From positions 1-33,499 of IMG/VR virus record IMGVR_UViG_3300006870_000041: a DNA stretch of 33,499 nucleotides, one strand, 5' to 3'. Below the pieces are notes generated by a model. That model searched no databases and was not told the origin of the DNA. It worked only from the letters and a program-made list of their open reading frames with translations. Each line of letters starts with the position of its first letter. Position 1 is the first letter of the stretch. Source of the DNA: a virus. Positions 21,683 through 29,363 of this stretch are shown piece after piece. The position numbers and the translations under genes are program-made.

Positions 21683-21836
21683 GCCTCTATATAGTGCCTC
21701 TATATAGTGCCTCTATTGTGGCCTCTATATAGTGCCTCTATATAGTGCCTCTATATAGTGCCTCTATATAGTGCCTCTATATAGTGCCTCTATTGTGGCC
21801 TCTATATAGTGCCTCTATATAGTGCCTCTATGTATG
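21683..21836. repeat. 13-bp minisatellite GCCTCTATATAGT (12 units)
   Basis: Tandem units: two full, one 12-bp variant (GCCTCTATTGTG), five full, another variant at 21786, two full, and a final GCCTCTATGTATG. The core CTATATAG is self-complementary. Lies just upstream of the minus-strand gene and before the 42-bp array. No gene is seen between 21622 and 22410. Confidence 0.85.
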
Positions 21837-21923
21837 GCCTTTAATGCTTCATTAAATAATTGAAAATGATAATAAAATTGTAGAATAATGTTAAAAATTC
21901 CAATTAATGCGAGAAATAACGTT

Positions 21924-22196
21924 ATAAGTACCTGAAATTACGTAAAAAAATAAAAAGAAAATGTTTTAAATACCCGATATTACGTACAATTATGTCATTA
22001 TGGTAAGCTAAGTACCTGAAATTACGTACAATTATGTCATTATGGTAAGCTAAGTACCTGAAATTACGTACAATTATGTCATTATGGTAAGCTAAGTACC
22101 TGAAATTACGTTAAAAATATAAAATTCTGCTCGTAAGTGCTTGAAATTACATACTACAAGGTAAACGTTCCATCGTAAGTCATTGATTTTACGTAG
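21924..22196. repeat. Right dyad-repeat array, seven 22-bp copies phased at 42 bp
   Basis: Copies start at 21924, 21966, 22008, 22050, 22092, 22133 and 22175: steps of 42, 42, 42, 42, 41, 42. Each 22-mer has half-sites GTAAGTA-like and TACGTAC-like around an 8-bp core of the CCTGAAAT type, the same motif as at 18222-18469. The 20-bp spacers following copies two, three and four are identical, so part of the array grew by recent tandem duplication; other spacers differ. Phasing near four helical turns would place bound proteins on one face of DNA. Confidence 0.85.
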
Positions 22197-22260
22197 AAAA
22201 AAGAATGTCAAGAAAAATTTATAAAAAAATCAAAAAAAAAGTCAATAAAATCAAGCACTT

Positions 22261-22379
22261 AGCAGGGGGAGGTCGTGGGCTACCGCGTTAAGGGGCTGGA
22301 ACGCCGGGTTAGCAAAGCATAGCCGAGAGGTGGTTTCATTCTGAAAAACCCTTTGTCATAGTTTACGGAACGTGGAACG
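22261..22379 (+). other. GC-rich island, candidate cos region
   Basis: A GC-rich stretch (AGCAGGGGGAGG... to AGCCGAGAGG) in otherwise AT-rich DNA, just before the small terminase gene, where cos sites usually lie. It can fold (GCGTT/AACGC and GGCTA/TAGCC). GGAACG occurs at 22298, 22367 and 22374 and could be terminase-binding repeats. No tRNA-like TpsiC arm was found. Confidence 0.4.
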
Positions 22380-22410
22380 CGAGTTAACCTATTGTAAAAA
22401 GGTGTATGTA

Positions 22411-22755
22411 TTGAAGAAGCCAAAAATGCCTTCAGGTAAAGGTCCAGTTTTTAAAAAACAATGGAAAATTTTAGTTGATATAATCTACACCAAAGAAAAC
22501 GTTCATGATAATTTATTCGAGCAATTATCAATACTTTGTGACTTATATCAAGAATATCACGATCTTTCTAAGTTTATCAAAGAGAACGGTTACTCTTATG
22601 AAAGTGAAACTCGAAACGGTAATCAAGTAAAAAAATACCCTGAAGTAGATCAACGAAACAAAGTTCTATCGGATATTAGAATGTTTTCTAAAATGTTGGG
22701 TATAACTGCTGAAGGTAAGTACGTACCTGAAGATGATAATAATGAGTGGACATAA
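22411..22755 (+). CDS. terS: Small terminase subunit, P27 family
   Basis: About 114 residues from the TTG at 22411, which has AAGGTG six bases upstream; GTG at 22372 and ATG at 22426 are alternatives with weaker sites. VHDNLFEQLSILCDLYQEY, then RNGNQVKKYPEVDQ, then IRMFSKMLGITAEG is typical of P27-like small terminases. It binds the packaging site and brings DNA to the large subunit. It is followed by a homing-type HNH gene and then the large subunit, with overlaps. Confidence 0.8.
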   Translation: MKKPKMPSGKGPVFKKQWKILVDIIYTKENVHDNLFEQLSILCDLYQEYHDLSKFIKENGYSYESETRNGNQVKKYPEVDQRNKVLSDIRMFSKMLGITAEGKYVPEDDNNEWT

Positions 22756-23311
22756 CCTAAGATGGAGGTTTGTACCTGGGTATGAAGGTTATTATAGAGT
22801 TTCAGATACAGGTGTTGTCGCCAGTGTAGAAAGATTAGTAGTCACCAAGGATAGGCTAGGTAGACCTGCAAAAAGAAAAGTCAAAAATAAGATTTTGCGA
22901 ACTCACATAAGTAAGAATGGAGGTTACGAAACCGTTCAACTTTCTATGAATGGGAAAGCAAAATATTTCATGGTCCATCGTTTAGTTATGTTAGCGTTTG
23001 TTGGCCCTTTACCTGAAAATAAAGAAATTAATCACAAAGACTTTAACCCTTTAAACAATCATTTAGAAAATTTAGAGTATGTCACCCATAAGGAAAACAC
23101 TTTATACTCTTATGAGAACGGCAGGTTTTATATCCCAAAAGGTCAAGAAAACGGTGCTACTAAAGTAACAGAACAACAAGTTAAAGAAATGACACAATTG
23201 AAGATAAACGGAATGAGTTATAGACAATTAGGTGAAAAATTTGGAATATCCCACACACAAGCTAGACGTATTTGCACCAGGGAGAATTGGAAGCACTTAG
23301 ATGTTGAATAG
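22742..23311 (+). CDS. NUMOD4-HNH homing endonuclease
   Basis: 189 residues from the ATG at 22742 (an ATG at 22733 is possible); it overlaps the small terminase end. RWRFVPGYEGYYRVSDTGVV is a NUMOD4 domain. VHRLVMLAFVGPLPENKEINHKDFNPLNNHLENLEYVTH is an HNH_3 nuclease, and the C-terminus is a helix-turn-helix (KINGMSYRQLGEKFGISHTQ). Free-standing homing endonucleases of this type insert into phage genomes at conserved genes, here between the two terminase genes. Confidence 0.9.
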   Translation: MSGHNLRWRFVPGYEGYYRVSDTGVVASVERLVVTKDRLGRPAKRKVKNKILRTHISKNGGYETVQLSMNGKAKYFMVHRLVMLAFVGPLPENKEINHKDFNPLNNHLENLEYVTHKENTLYSYENGRFYIPKGQENGATKVTEQQVKEMTQLKINGMSYRQLGEKFGISHTQARRICTRENWKHLDVE

Positions 23312-24980
23312 TAAACAATACCCCAATTGCGCTAGAGCTTTTAAATACGCTGAAAAAATACTCAGTGGTGAAATTGCATCGTGCTGGCAAATTAAAGCAA
23401 GTTGCGAACGCTTTAAACGAGATTTAGAAAACCCTAAATTCTATTTTGATTTTGATAAAGCAGAAAGAGCTTGTAGATTACTTCAAAAATTTCCGCACAT
23501 TAAAGGACCGCTTGCAGGTCAACCATTACTATTAGATGACTGGCAGTTATTTATTCACGTTAATGTTTTCGGGTTCATGTGGGCAAATGGAAAATCGAAA
23601 GGTTTTAGAAGATTCACAAAAGTTTTTGTTTTATGTGCCAGAAAAAACGGCAAAACAGCGTTATCATCACCTGTCGGTCTTTATTCTTTAGCACTTGATG
23701 GAGAATCAGGGGCAGAAGTTTATTCCTTGGCCAGTAAAAAAGATCAAGCAAGAATTGTATTTGATACATCTAGAGAACAATTAAAAAGATCGCCTTCGTT
23801 CGCCAAGAAAACTGGGACTGAATTATTTCGCCACCATATTGAGAACGATAGAACAGCTTCAGTATATAAACCGCTTGCTAGTGACTCTAATTCTCTGGAT
23901 GGCCTAGGTCCATCTACGGTTATTTTTGACGAAGTGCATAGTTTTAAAGATCGAAACCTTTATGGTGTTATGGAAACTGCTGTAGGTGCGAGAAAACAAC
24001 CTCTACTATGGGCCATTTCAACCGCTGGTTTCGACGATACTGGAATATGTTACGAGCTTCAGACCGATTTAGAGAAAGTTTTAAAACAAGAATATGAAGA
24101 TGATTCTCAATTCGGGATGATTTATACAATCGATAAAGATGATGATTTTCGTGATAAGAGTTGTTGGATTAAGGCCAACCCTAATTTAGGTGTATCGGTT
24201 TCAGAAGAATATATACAAGGGATGGTTGATAAAGCTATTCGACAACCTGGAAACAAAAACAACGTTCTAACTAAACACTTCAATATATGGTGTACAGCTA
24301 GTGAAAACCTTTTCGACATGCTTGCTTTCGACGATTGCGCGGTAAAAGATTTAAAAAGAGAAGATTACTTAAAGACAGCTTGTTATGCAGGGATAGATTT
24401 AGCTTCAAAAATTGACTTAACTGGTTTTGTTTATATCCACAAAAAAGATGATCTTTACTATTTGTTTAGTGATGCTTTCTTACCCGAAGCTGCAATCGAG
24501 AATAGTAAAAACGCTTCTTATCCTGCATGGGTAGAAGAAGGCCATCTTATATCAACCAAGGGTGAAGCAATTAATTACAACACTCTAGGAGATTATTTTT
24601 TAGACGAAGTGGATAGTAAAACAGTTAGGGAAAGCTTCTATGACCCTTGGTCTGCTAGTCAGTTTTCGCAAACGATGAGTGCTGAAGGTATCGAAATGAC
24701 TGAATTTAAAATGAATACAGGTAATGTTTCGGAACCGTTAAAATTTTTGGATGCTATTATAAGGGAAAGAAAACTAAGGCACAACGGATGCCCTGTGTTA
24801 CGATGGTGTTTCGGCAACGTAGTTGTAAAAGAAGACCATAATGGTAATATTTATTTTCGGAAAGCTCATGCAAAATTCAAAATTGACCTTGCCGTAGCCG
24901 CGACGATGGCCATAGCGGGATGGATTGGCGAGCAAGAGGAAGAGTCAGTTTACGAAAAACGTGGCATTATCGTTCTTTGA
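23301..24980 (+). CDS. terL: Large terminase subunit, HK97/Terminase_1 type
   Basis: 559 residues. Starts 11 bases inside the HNH gene. Walker A CARKNGKT at 112-119, Walker B VIFDE at 197-201 followed by HSF, and a nuclease domain whose first acid is D356 in AGIDLASKIDLTGF. These are the motor ATPase and RNase H-like nuclease of phage terminases, which package DNA into the prohead and cut it. The closest pattern is Terminase_1 of HK97-like phages, generally cos or headful users; the gp74-like HNH protein points to cos. Confidence 0.95.
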   Translation: MLNSKQYPNCARAFKYAEKILSGEIASCWQIKASCERFKRDLENPKFYFDFDKAERACRLLQKFPHIKGPLAGQPLLLDDWQLFIHVNVFGFMWANGKSKGFRRFTKVFVLCARKNGKTALSSPVGLYSLALDGESGAEVYSLASKKDQARIVFDTSREQLKRSPSFAKKTGTELFRHHIENDRTASVYKPLASDSNSLDGLGPSTVIFDEVHSFKDRNLYGVMETAVGARKQPLLWAISTAGFDDTGICYELQTDLEKVLKQEYEDDSQFGMIYTIDKDDDFRDKSCWIKANPNLGVSVSEEYIQGMVDKAIRQPGNKNNVLTKHFNIWCTASENLFDMLAFDDCAVKDLKREDYLKTACYAGIDLASKIDLTGFVYIHKKDDLYYLFSDAFLPEAAIENSKNASYPAWVEEGHLISTKGEAINYNTLGDYFLDEVDSKTVRESFYDPWSASQFSQTMSAEGIEMTEFKMNTGNVSEPLKFLDAIIRERKLRHNGCPVLRWCFGNVVVKEDHNGNIYFRKAHAKFKIDLAVAATMAIAGWIGEQEEESVYEKRGIIVL

Positions 24981-25013
24981 CGTTTAGAATTAAAGATATT
25001 ATAGGGGAAAAAC

Positions 25014-25721
25014 ATGGATGGCCTACTCAAGCTAAATAATAAAAGCTCGTTTCGAGTTGTTAACAGAAGTCAAACCAAAGCTGAAATTATAATTTATGAC
25101 GAAATCGGACCTTACGAATTTTTCGATCAAGTCTCAGCTAAGATGGTTGATAAAGAACTAAAAGCTCTACCTGATACTGTAAACGATATTGAAGTTAGAC
25201 TCAATAGCCCTGGTGGCGATGTGTTTGAAGGCTTCACCATTTATAATCGTTTAAAGCAACATAAAGCCAAAGTCACAATTTATGTTGATGGACTTGCTGC
25301 CTCGATTGCTTCAATCATAGCGATGGCAGGTGACGACATTATAATGGGTGAAGGCGCACTCATGATGATTCACAAACCTTGGACCTGGACCGCTGGCAAT
25401 AGTTCTGAACTTGAAGAAACTATTGACCGTTTGATGGATATTGAGGAACAATTAGTCAAGGTATATCAGAAAAAAACTGGTTTAGATCGGTCTGAAATTA
25501 AGTCTATGCTTGCAAAAGAGACTTGGATGGACGGTGATCAAGCATTAAGTCAAGGTTTTGTCACTGAATTATTTCAAAGTGAAGAAACCATTGCTGCTTC
25601 AGCTATTGATAAATCAGTTTGGATTAAACATAAGCCAAAAGTTAAGGATAACAATTTGGCCAACAAGGAAAAGTTGAACGATTTCAAAAAGAATATTCAA
25701 GAGTATCTAGCTCGTACTTAA
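25014..25721 (+). CDS. Prohead protease, ClpP-like (S14)
   Basis: 235 residues with AGGGG before the ATG. Strand-loop IEVRLNSPGGDVFEG, catalytic Ser97 in DGLAASIAS, catalytic His120 in MMIHKP, and the conserved WMDGDQALSQGFV end. Such ClpP-like proteins cleave the capsid scaffold in HK97-type phages. The last 40 residues form a charged tail. Followed by the capsid gene, as usual. Confidence 0.92.
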   Translation: MDGLLKLNNKSSFRVVNRSQTKAEIIIYDEIGPYEFFDQVSAKMVDKELKALPDTVNDIEVRLNSPGGDVFEGFTIYNRLKQHKAKVTIYVDGLAASIASIIAMAGDDIIMGEGALMMIHKPWTWTAGNSSELEETIDRLMDIEEQLVKVYQKKTGLDRSEIKSMLAKETWMDGDQALSQGFVTELFQSEETIAASAIDKSVWIKHKPKVKDNNLANKEKLNDFKKNIQEYLART

Positions 25722-25774
25722 CGTAGCGACTTTTGAGTTTTTTTGGATTTTAAAATATCTATAAGGAGATAGAA

Positions 25775-27070
25775 ATGAAAGAAAAATTGGAAAAACTTAG
25801 AGCGCGAATGGGTGAAATTTCTAACGCTCTTAAAGCATTTGACAACGTTGATAATTTCTCTGACGAGCAAATCAATGAAATTAACGAGCTTAATGGTGAG
25901 TTTAAAAATCTTGCTAAACAAGCTGACGCACTTCAAGCTACTATTGACATTCAGGCACAAGCTTCAGCATCAACTAGAGTTGCTGCTCCAGTAGCTCCTG
26001 TTGTTAATCAAGTTCCAGCGGGTCAAGGTGCTAGAACAAGTAACCACTACGACAAGACCATGGGGTTCAAAAACTTTGGTGAGTTTGCTGGTGCCGTTGC
26101 TGATATTTCAAAAGGTAAAATTCACAATAACTTCAACAACTCTACAGCTTACGAGCTAGCCGGAGAGGATGGAGGAGTCCTTATTCCAACTGACTTTATG
26201 TCGGATATTAGAGAGAAAGTAACCTCAGATGAATCTCTATTACCAAGAACTTCAAACTTCACTACTTCAAGTAACCACATGTCTGTACCTACAGATGAGA
26301 AGGAACCTTGGAACGGTGGTATTACTGCTTCATGGCTTGGAGAAGGTCAACAGTATACAGCTAGTAAGCAAGAGTTAGGTCAAGCTAACTTTAGACTTCA
26401 CAAGCTTGGTGCTTTGGTTAAGTGTACTGACGAGCTTCTAGAAGATGCTTCAGCACTTGAGTCTTACATTAGACGTAAAGCTCCTAGTGCAATCGTTCAC
26501 AAGCTTAACGATGCTATTATTGCTGGCGACGGTTCTGCTAAACCAAGTGGTATCATCAACAGTGGTTTTACTTTTGAAGTAGCAAAAGAAGGCGGTCAAA
26601 CGGCTGACACTATTGTTTACAACAATATCATCAAAATGGAAGCTAGATTACTTCCTCAGTCTGCTGGTAGAGCGGTTTGGCTTGCTCATCCACAAGTTAA
26701 AGAGCAACTTCGTCAACTACAAGACTCTAACGGTAACTTGATTTACATGAACGGTGGTCAATTCGCTAACGCTGCTGCACCAGGGTTTGACACTCTTCTA
26801 GGTAAACCAGTTGTTTATATGATGGGTTCAATGCCTCAATTAGGTAACTCAGGTGACTTAATCTTGGCCGACCTTGATTACTATTACTCGGTACTTAAAA
26901 CTTCTGCGATTACTCAAGATGTTTCAACACACTTGTTCTTCGACAGAGATATTACAGCTTTCAAATTCACTATGAGAGTTGATGGTAAGTGTCCATTTAA
27001 GGCCCCTGTAACAACTCAGAACGGAAGTTTTGATATGTCAGGTTTCGTTAAATTGGCCGAAAGAGCTTAA
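25775..27070 (+). CDS. HK97-fold major capsid protein
   Basis: 431 residues with AAGGAG upstream. Residues 1-70 are the coiled scaffold (delta) domain (EKLEKLRARMGEISNALKAF). An Ala/Val linker (75-95) is a likely cleavage region. The HK97 fold follows: GGVLIPTDFMSDIREKV, SWLGEGQQYTASKQELGQAN, ELLEDAS.LESYIRRK, AIIAGDGSAKPSGI, LGKPVVYM, then the C-terminal strand. It forms the head shell. A strong terminator follows the gene. Confidence 0.95.
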   Translation: MKEKLEKLRARMGEISNALKAFDNVDNFSDEQINEINELNGEFKNLAKQADALQATIDIQAQASASTRVAAPVAPVVNQVPAGQGARTSNHYDKTMGFKNFGEFAGAVADISKGKIHNNFNNSTAYELAGEDGGVLIPTDFMSDIREKVTSDESLLPRTSNFTTSSNHMSVPTDEKEPWNGGITASWLGEGQQYTASKQELGQANFRLHKLGALVKCTDELLEDASALESYIRRKAPSAIVHKLNDAIIAGDGSAKPSGIINSGFTFEVAKEGGQTADTIVYNNIIKMEARLLPQSAGRAVWLAHPQVKEQLRQLQDSNGNLIYMNGGQFANAAAPGFDTLLGKPVVYMMGSMPQLGNSGDLILADLDYYYSVLKTSAITQDVSTHLFFDRDITAFKFTMRVDGKCPFKAPVTTQNGSFDMSGFVKLAERA

Positions 27071-27082
27071 TAAAATAATCGG

Positions 27083-27115
27083 GGTGTTGGTCTTCGGGTC
27101 AACATCTCATTTTTT
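27083..27115 (+). terminator. UUCG-loop terminator after major capsid gene
   Basis: GGTGTTGGTC and GGTCAACATC form a 10-bp stem (three G-U pairs) closing a UUCG tetraloop, then TCATTTTTT. Confidence 0.85.
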
Positions 27116-27138
27116 AAAAAATTTTAAGGAGAACAGAA

Positions 27139-27651
27139 ATGAGTGATAATAAATTTTATGCAGAAAAAATCGGTTCAAAGCAGGTATCTGCACCTGCTGA
27201 TTTAAACGGCGCTGCTGTAACTGGTGCTAGAGTTAGTACAGATACAGGTAGTCGAGTAGCTGTTGAGCTTTCCTTTGGTGCAAGTGCCGCTGCTACAATT
27301 GATGTTTCTTTTCAGCAACATGATGCCGCTGCTGGTGGTAACTCAAAAGCTCTTACCATTCAAGGTAACTACTATGTTAAGTCTGGTGCTGATACTAAGT
27401 TTACTAAGACTGAAATTCGTCCAGATGATTCAGGACTTTCAGATAGTGTTAGTTTAGCTGCTGATTTTGGTGGCGACGGTTCTGCTGGTGGCATCGTTGT
27501 TTTCGATTTCCCTGCTGAATTTCTTGATGCTAACGGTGGTTTCAACCATCTTTCAGTTAACGTTGCTGACTCAACAGCGATTAAAATCATGTCAGGTGTT
27601 TATCATGTATCTAACGTAGATCATGAACCTGCTTATGATCTAGACCTTTAA
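27139..27651 (+). CDS. Putative capsid decoration protein
   Basis: 170 residues with AAGGAG upstream. Ala/Gly/Ser-rich beta structure (AAATIDVSFQQHDAAAGGN, DSVSLAADFGGDGSAGGIVV) with no trans-membrane or enzyme motif. Lies directly after the capsid gene, between two strong terminators, a place usually held by head decoration or cement proteins. The identity is inferred from position and composition. Confidence 0.6.
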   Translation: MSDNKFYAEKIGSKQVSAPADLNGAAVTGARVSTDTGSRVAVELSFGASAAATIDVSFQQHDAAAGGNSKALTIQGNYYVKSGADTKFTKTEIRPDDSGLSDSVSLAADFGGDGSAGGIVVFDFPAEFLDANGGFNHLSVNVADSTAIKIMSGVYHVSNVDHEPAYDLDL

Positions 27652-27657
27652 TCAACG

Positions 27658-27679
27658 AAGGGGCTTCGGCCCCTTTTTT
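27658..27679 (+). terminator. UUCG-loop terminator after decoration gene
   Basis: AAGGGGC and GCCCCTT pair over seven positions around TTCG, followed by TTTT. Strong Rho-independent form. Confidence 0.9.
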
Positions 27680-27705
27680 CTTTACCGTTACCTGGGAGAC
27701 TCTAA

Positions 27706-28053
27706 GTGAGTAGTAAAAAAGTTAAGTTATATTTTACGCGGGATTGTCCCACTTCAACAATTACTTATAAAGCAGGAAACATTTACGAGATTGAACTTTT
27801 GAACGAAGGTTCAATGGATCGATGGACTCGAAGAGGTTGTATTCTACCTGAAGAAGCTCCTGAAAGACTTAAAGCAAATGAACCTGTATCTGAACCTGAA
27901 GTAGTGGAACCGCCTAAAGACGATCCACCTGCTGAAGAACCTACTGTAGAAGAACCTGAACAGGAATCTGAAGAGGAAGAACCTACTGTAGAAGAACCGG
28001 AGAAACCTGCAAAACAATCTCCGAAAAATAAAAGAAACAACAAAAGAAATTAG
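27706..28053 (+). CDS. Small head-region protein with acidic repeat tail
   Basis: 115 residues from a GTG with GGGAG seven bases upstream. Residues 1-55 are a small beta domain (KKVKLYFTRDCPTSTITYKAGNIYEIEL). Residues 60-100 are a Glu/Pro repeat (EEPTVEEPE twice), and the end is basic (KNKRNNKRN). Possible head-assembly or connector protein; no family recognised. Confidence 0.55.
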   Translation: MSSKKVKLYFTRDCPTSTITYKAGNIYEIELLNEGSMDRWTRRGCILPEEAPERLKANEPVSEPEVVEPPKDDPPAEEPTVEEPEQESEEEEPTVEEPEKPAKQSPKNKRNNKRN

Positions 28054-28062
28054 GTCTAAATA

Positions 28063-29334
28063 ATGGGTATCTTGTCCTTCCTGAATCGGAAAAAATACGT
28101 AGAAGCTCAACCTAGAGTCAATTCTAGAATGGTTATCCCTTCTGGTGGTATATATGTGACTGAAGACACCGCTATGCAGGTCGCTGCCTTTTATAGGGGT
28201 GTCACATATATATCAACTCAGATAGGTAAACTCCCTTGGCGTGTTAAAAACAAAGACAACGAGATACAAGATCGAAACAAAGTAGATCAAATTCTAAGAC
28301 TTACACCTAACCCTGAAACAAACTCTATGATGTTGAGAATGTTTCTTATTCAGCAAGCGTTGATATATGGAAATGGATACGCTGAGATTGAAAGGGATAA
28401 TGTAGGTAGAGTCGTTGCCTTATGGCCAATGTTGTCCAGGGACGTACAACCTGTAAGGTTGGCGGGAACAAACGAATTAGTTTATCGAATAGTCGGTGGT
28501 GGACTTAACGGTGCCACCGATACTTTTTTAAGAAAACAAAACATTTTTAAATTGGCCAATTTTCACACCAAAGACGGTATTCACGGTCTAGGTTTGATTG
28601 AGTTCGCTTCTGAGACTCTTGGAACTGCCAAGGGTGCAGATCAATTCGCCAATTCATTATTTTCCAACGGTGGTATGCCTTCTGGTGTTTTAAAGACCGA
28701 TAGGACTTTATCGGAAGAAGCAAGCGGAAGAATAATCGAGAGTTGGAAAACTTCTCACGGTGGACGCAAAGTCGGTGGAACTGCCTTACTTGAAGAAGGT
28801 TTAAGTTACGAAGCGATTTCTCACGATCCACAAGTATTACAATTTTTAGAATCAAGAAAATTCTCTGTATTAGAATTAGCAAGGTTTCTAGGTCTTCCAC
28901 CTACTAAACTTTTCGACACTAATGCAGCGACATTTAATAATATTGAAAACGCTAACCTTGAAGTAGCCACTGACACTTTAGATGCATGGGCGAGAAACCT
29001 TGAAACTGAAGCTGACGTAAAATTATTATCAAACGGTTTCGGTGGTAATAGAACTGAAATTGATCTTCAAGCTGTTTTTCGTGGTGACATGGAGACTCGT
29101 TCACAATACTTTACGAGACTCATGCAAGCTGCTGCCATTACTCCTAATGAGATACGTATTGCTGAAGGTAAGTCGCCTTACAAAGGTGGCGATAGGTATT
29201 ACGTGGCCACTAACAATTACACACCTGCTGATAAAGTAGACGAGTTGTTAGAATCTCAGACTTCATCGAATCAGCCTAATCCTGAAGAGACAGAGTTAAA
29301 CAACGCAGCGATAAAATATTTTAACAAAAACTAA
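28063..29334 (+). CDS. Portal protein, HK97 family
   Basis: 423 residues. Typical start MGILSFLNRKK, then VAAFYRGVTYISTQIGKLPWRV, YGNGYAEIERD, GLIEFASETLG, and FLGLPPTKLFDT near the middle, with ITPNEIRIAEGKSPYKGGDRYYV at the end. This is the HK97-type portal pattern: the ring through which DNA enters the head. It lies after the capsid and decoration genes rather than between terminase and protease, an unusual order. Confidence 0.92.
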   Translation: MGILSFLNRKKYVEAQPRVNSRMVIPSGGIYVTEDTAMQVAAFYRGVTYISTQIGKLPWRVKNKDNEIQDRNKVDQILRLTPNPETNSMMLRMFLIQQALIYGNGYAEIERDNVGRVVALWPMLSRDVQPVRLAGTNELVYRIVGGGLNGATDTFLRKQNIFKLANFHTKDGIHGLGLIEFASETLGTAKGADQFANSLFSNGGMPSGVLKTDRTLSEEASGRIIESWKTSHGGRKVGGTALLEEGLSYEAISHDPQVLQFLESRKFSVLELARFLGLPPTKLFDTNAATFNNIENANLEVATDTLDAWARNLETEADVKLLSNGFGGNRTEIDLQAVFRGDMETRSQYFTRLMQAAAITPNEIRIAEGKSPYKGGDRYYVATNNYTPADKVDELLESQTSSNQPNPEETELNNAAIKYFNKN

Positions 29335-29363
29335 ACTCGTTATACACGCAGTAGGTTTGAGTA

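Noticed and set aside
21924-22196. CRISPR array
   Set aside because: Repeats of 22 bp with 20-bp spacers, three spacers identical, and no cas genes.
22261-22345. tRNA gene
   Set aside because: No TpsiC GGTTCRA arm or complete cloverleaf could be traced.
22372-22410. Longer start for the small terminase at GTG 22372
   Set aside because: No ribosome site at proper distance; the TTG at 22411 has AAGGTG upstream. Not fully excluded.
27844-28110. Minus-strand 88-codon frame opposite the acidic-repeat gene
   Set aside because: Mirror of the Glu/Pro repeat; Arg/Phe-rich and lacking a ribosome site.
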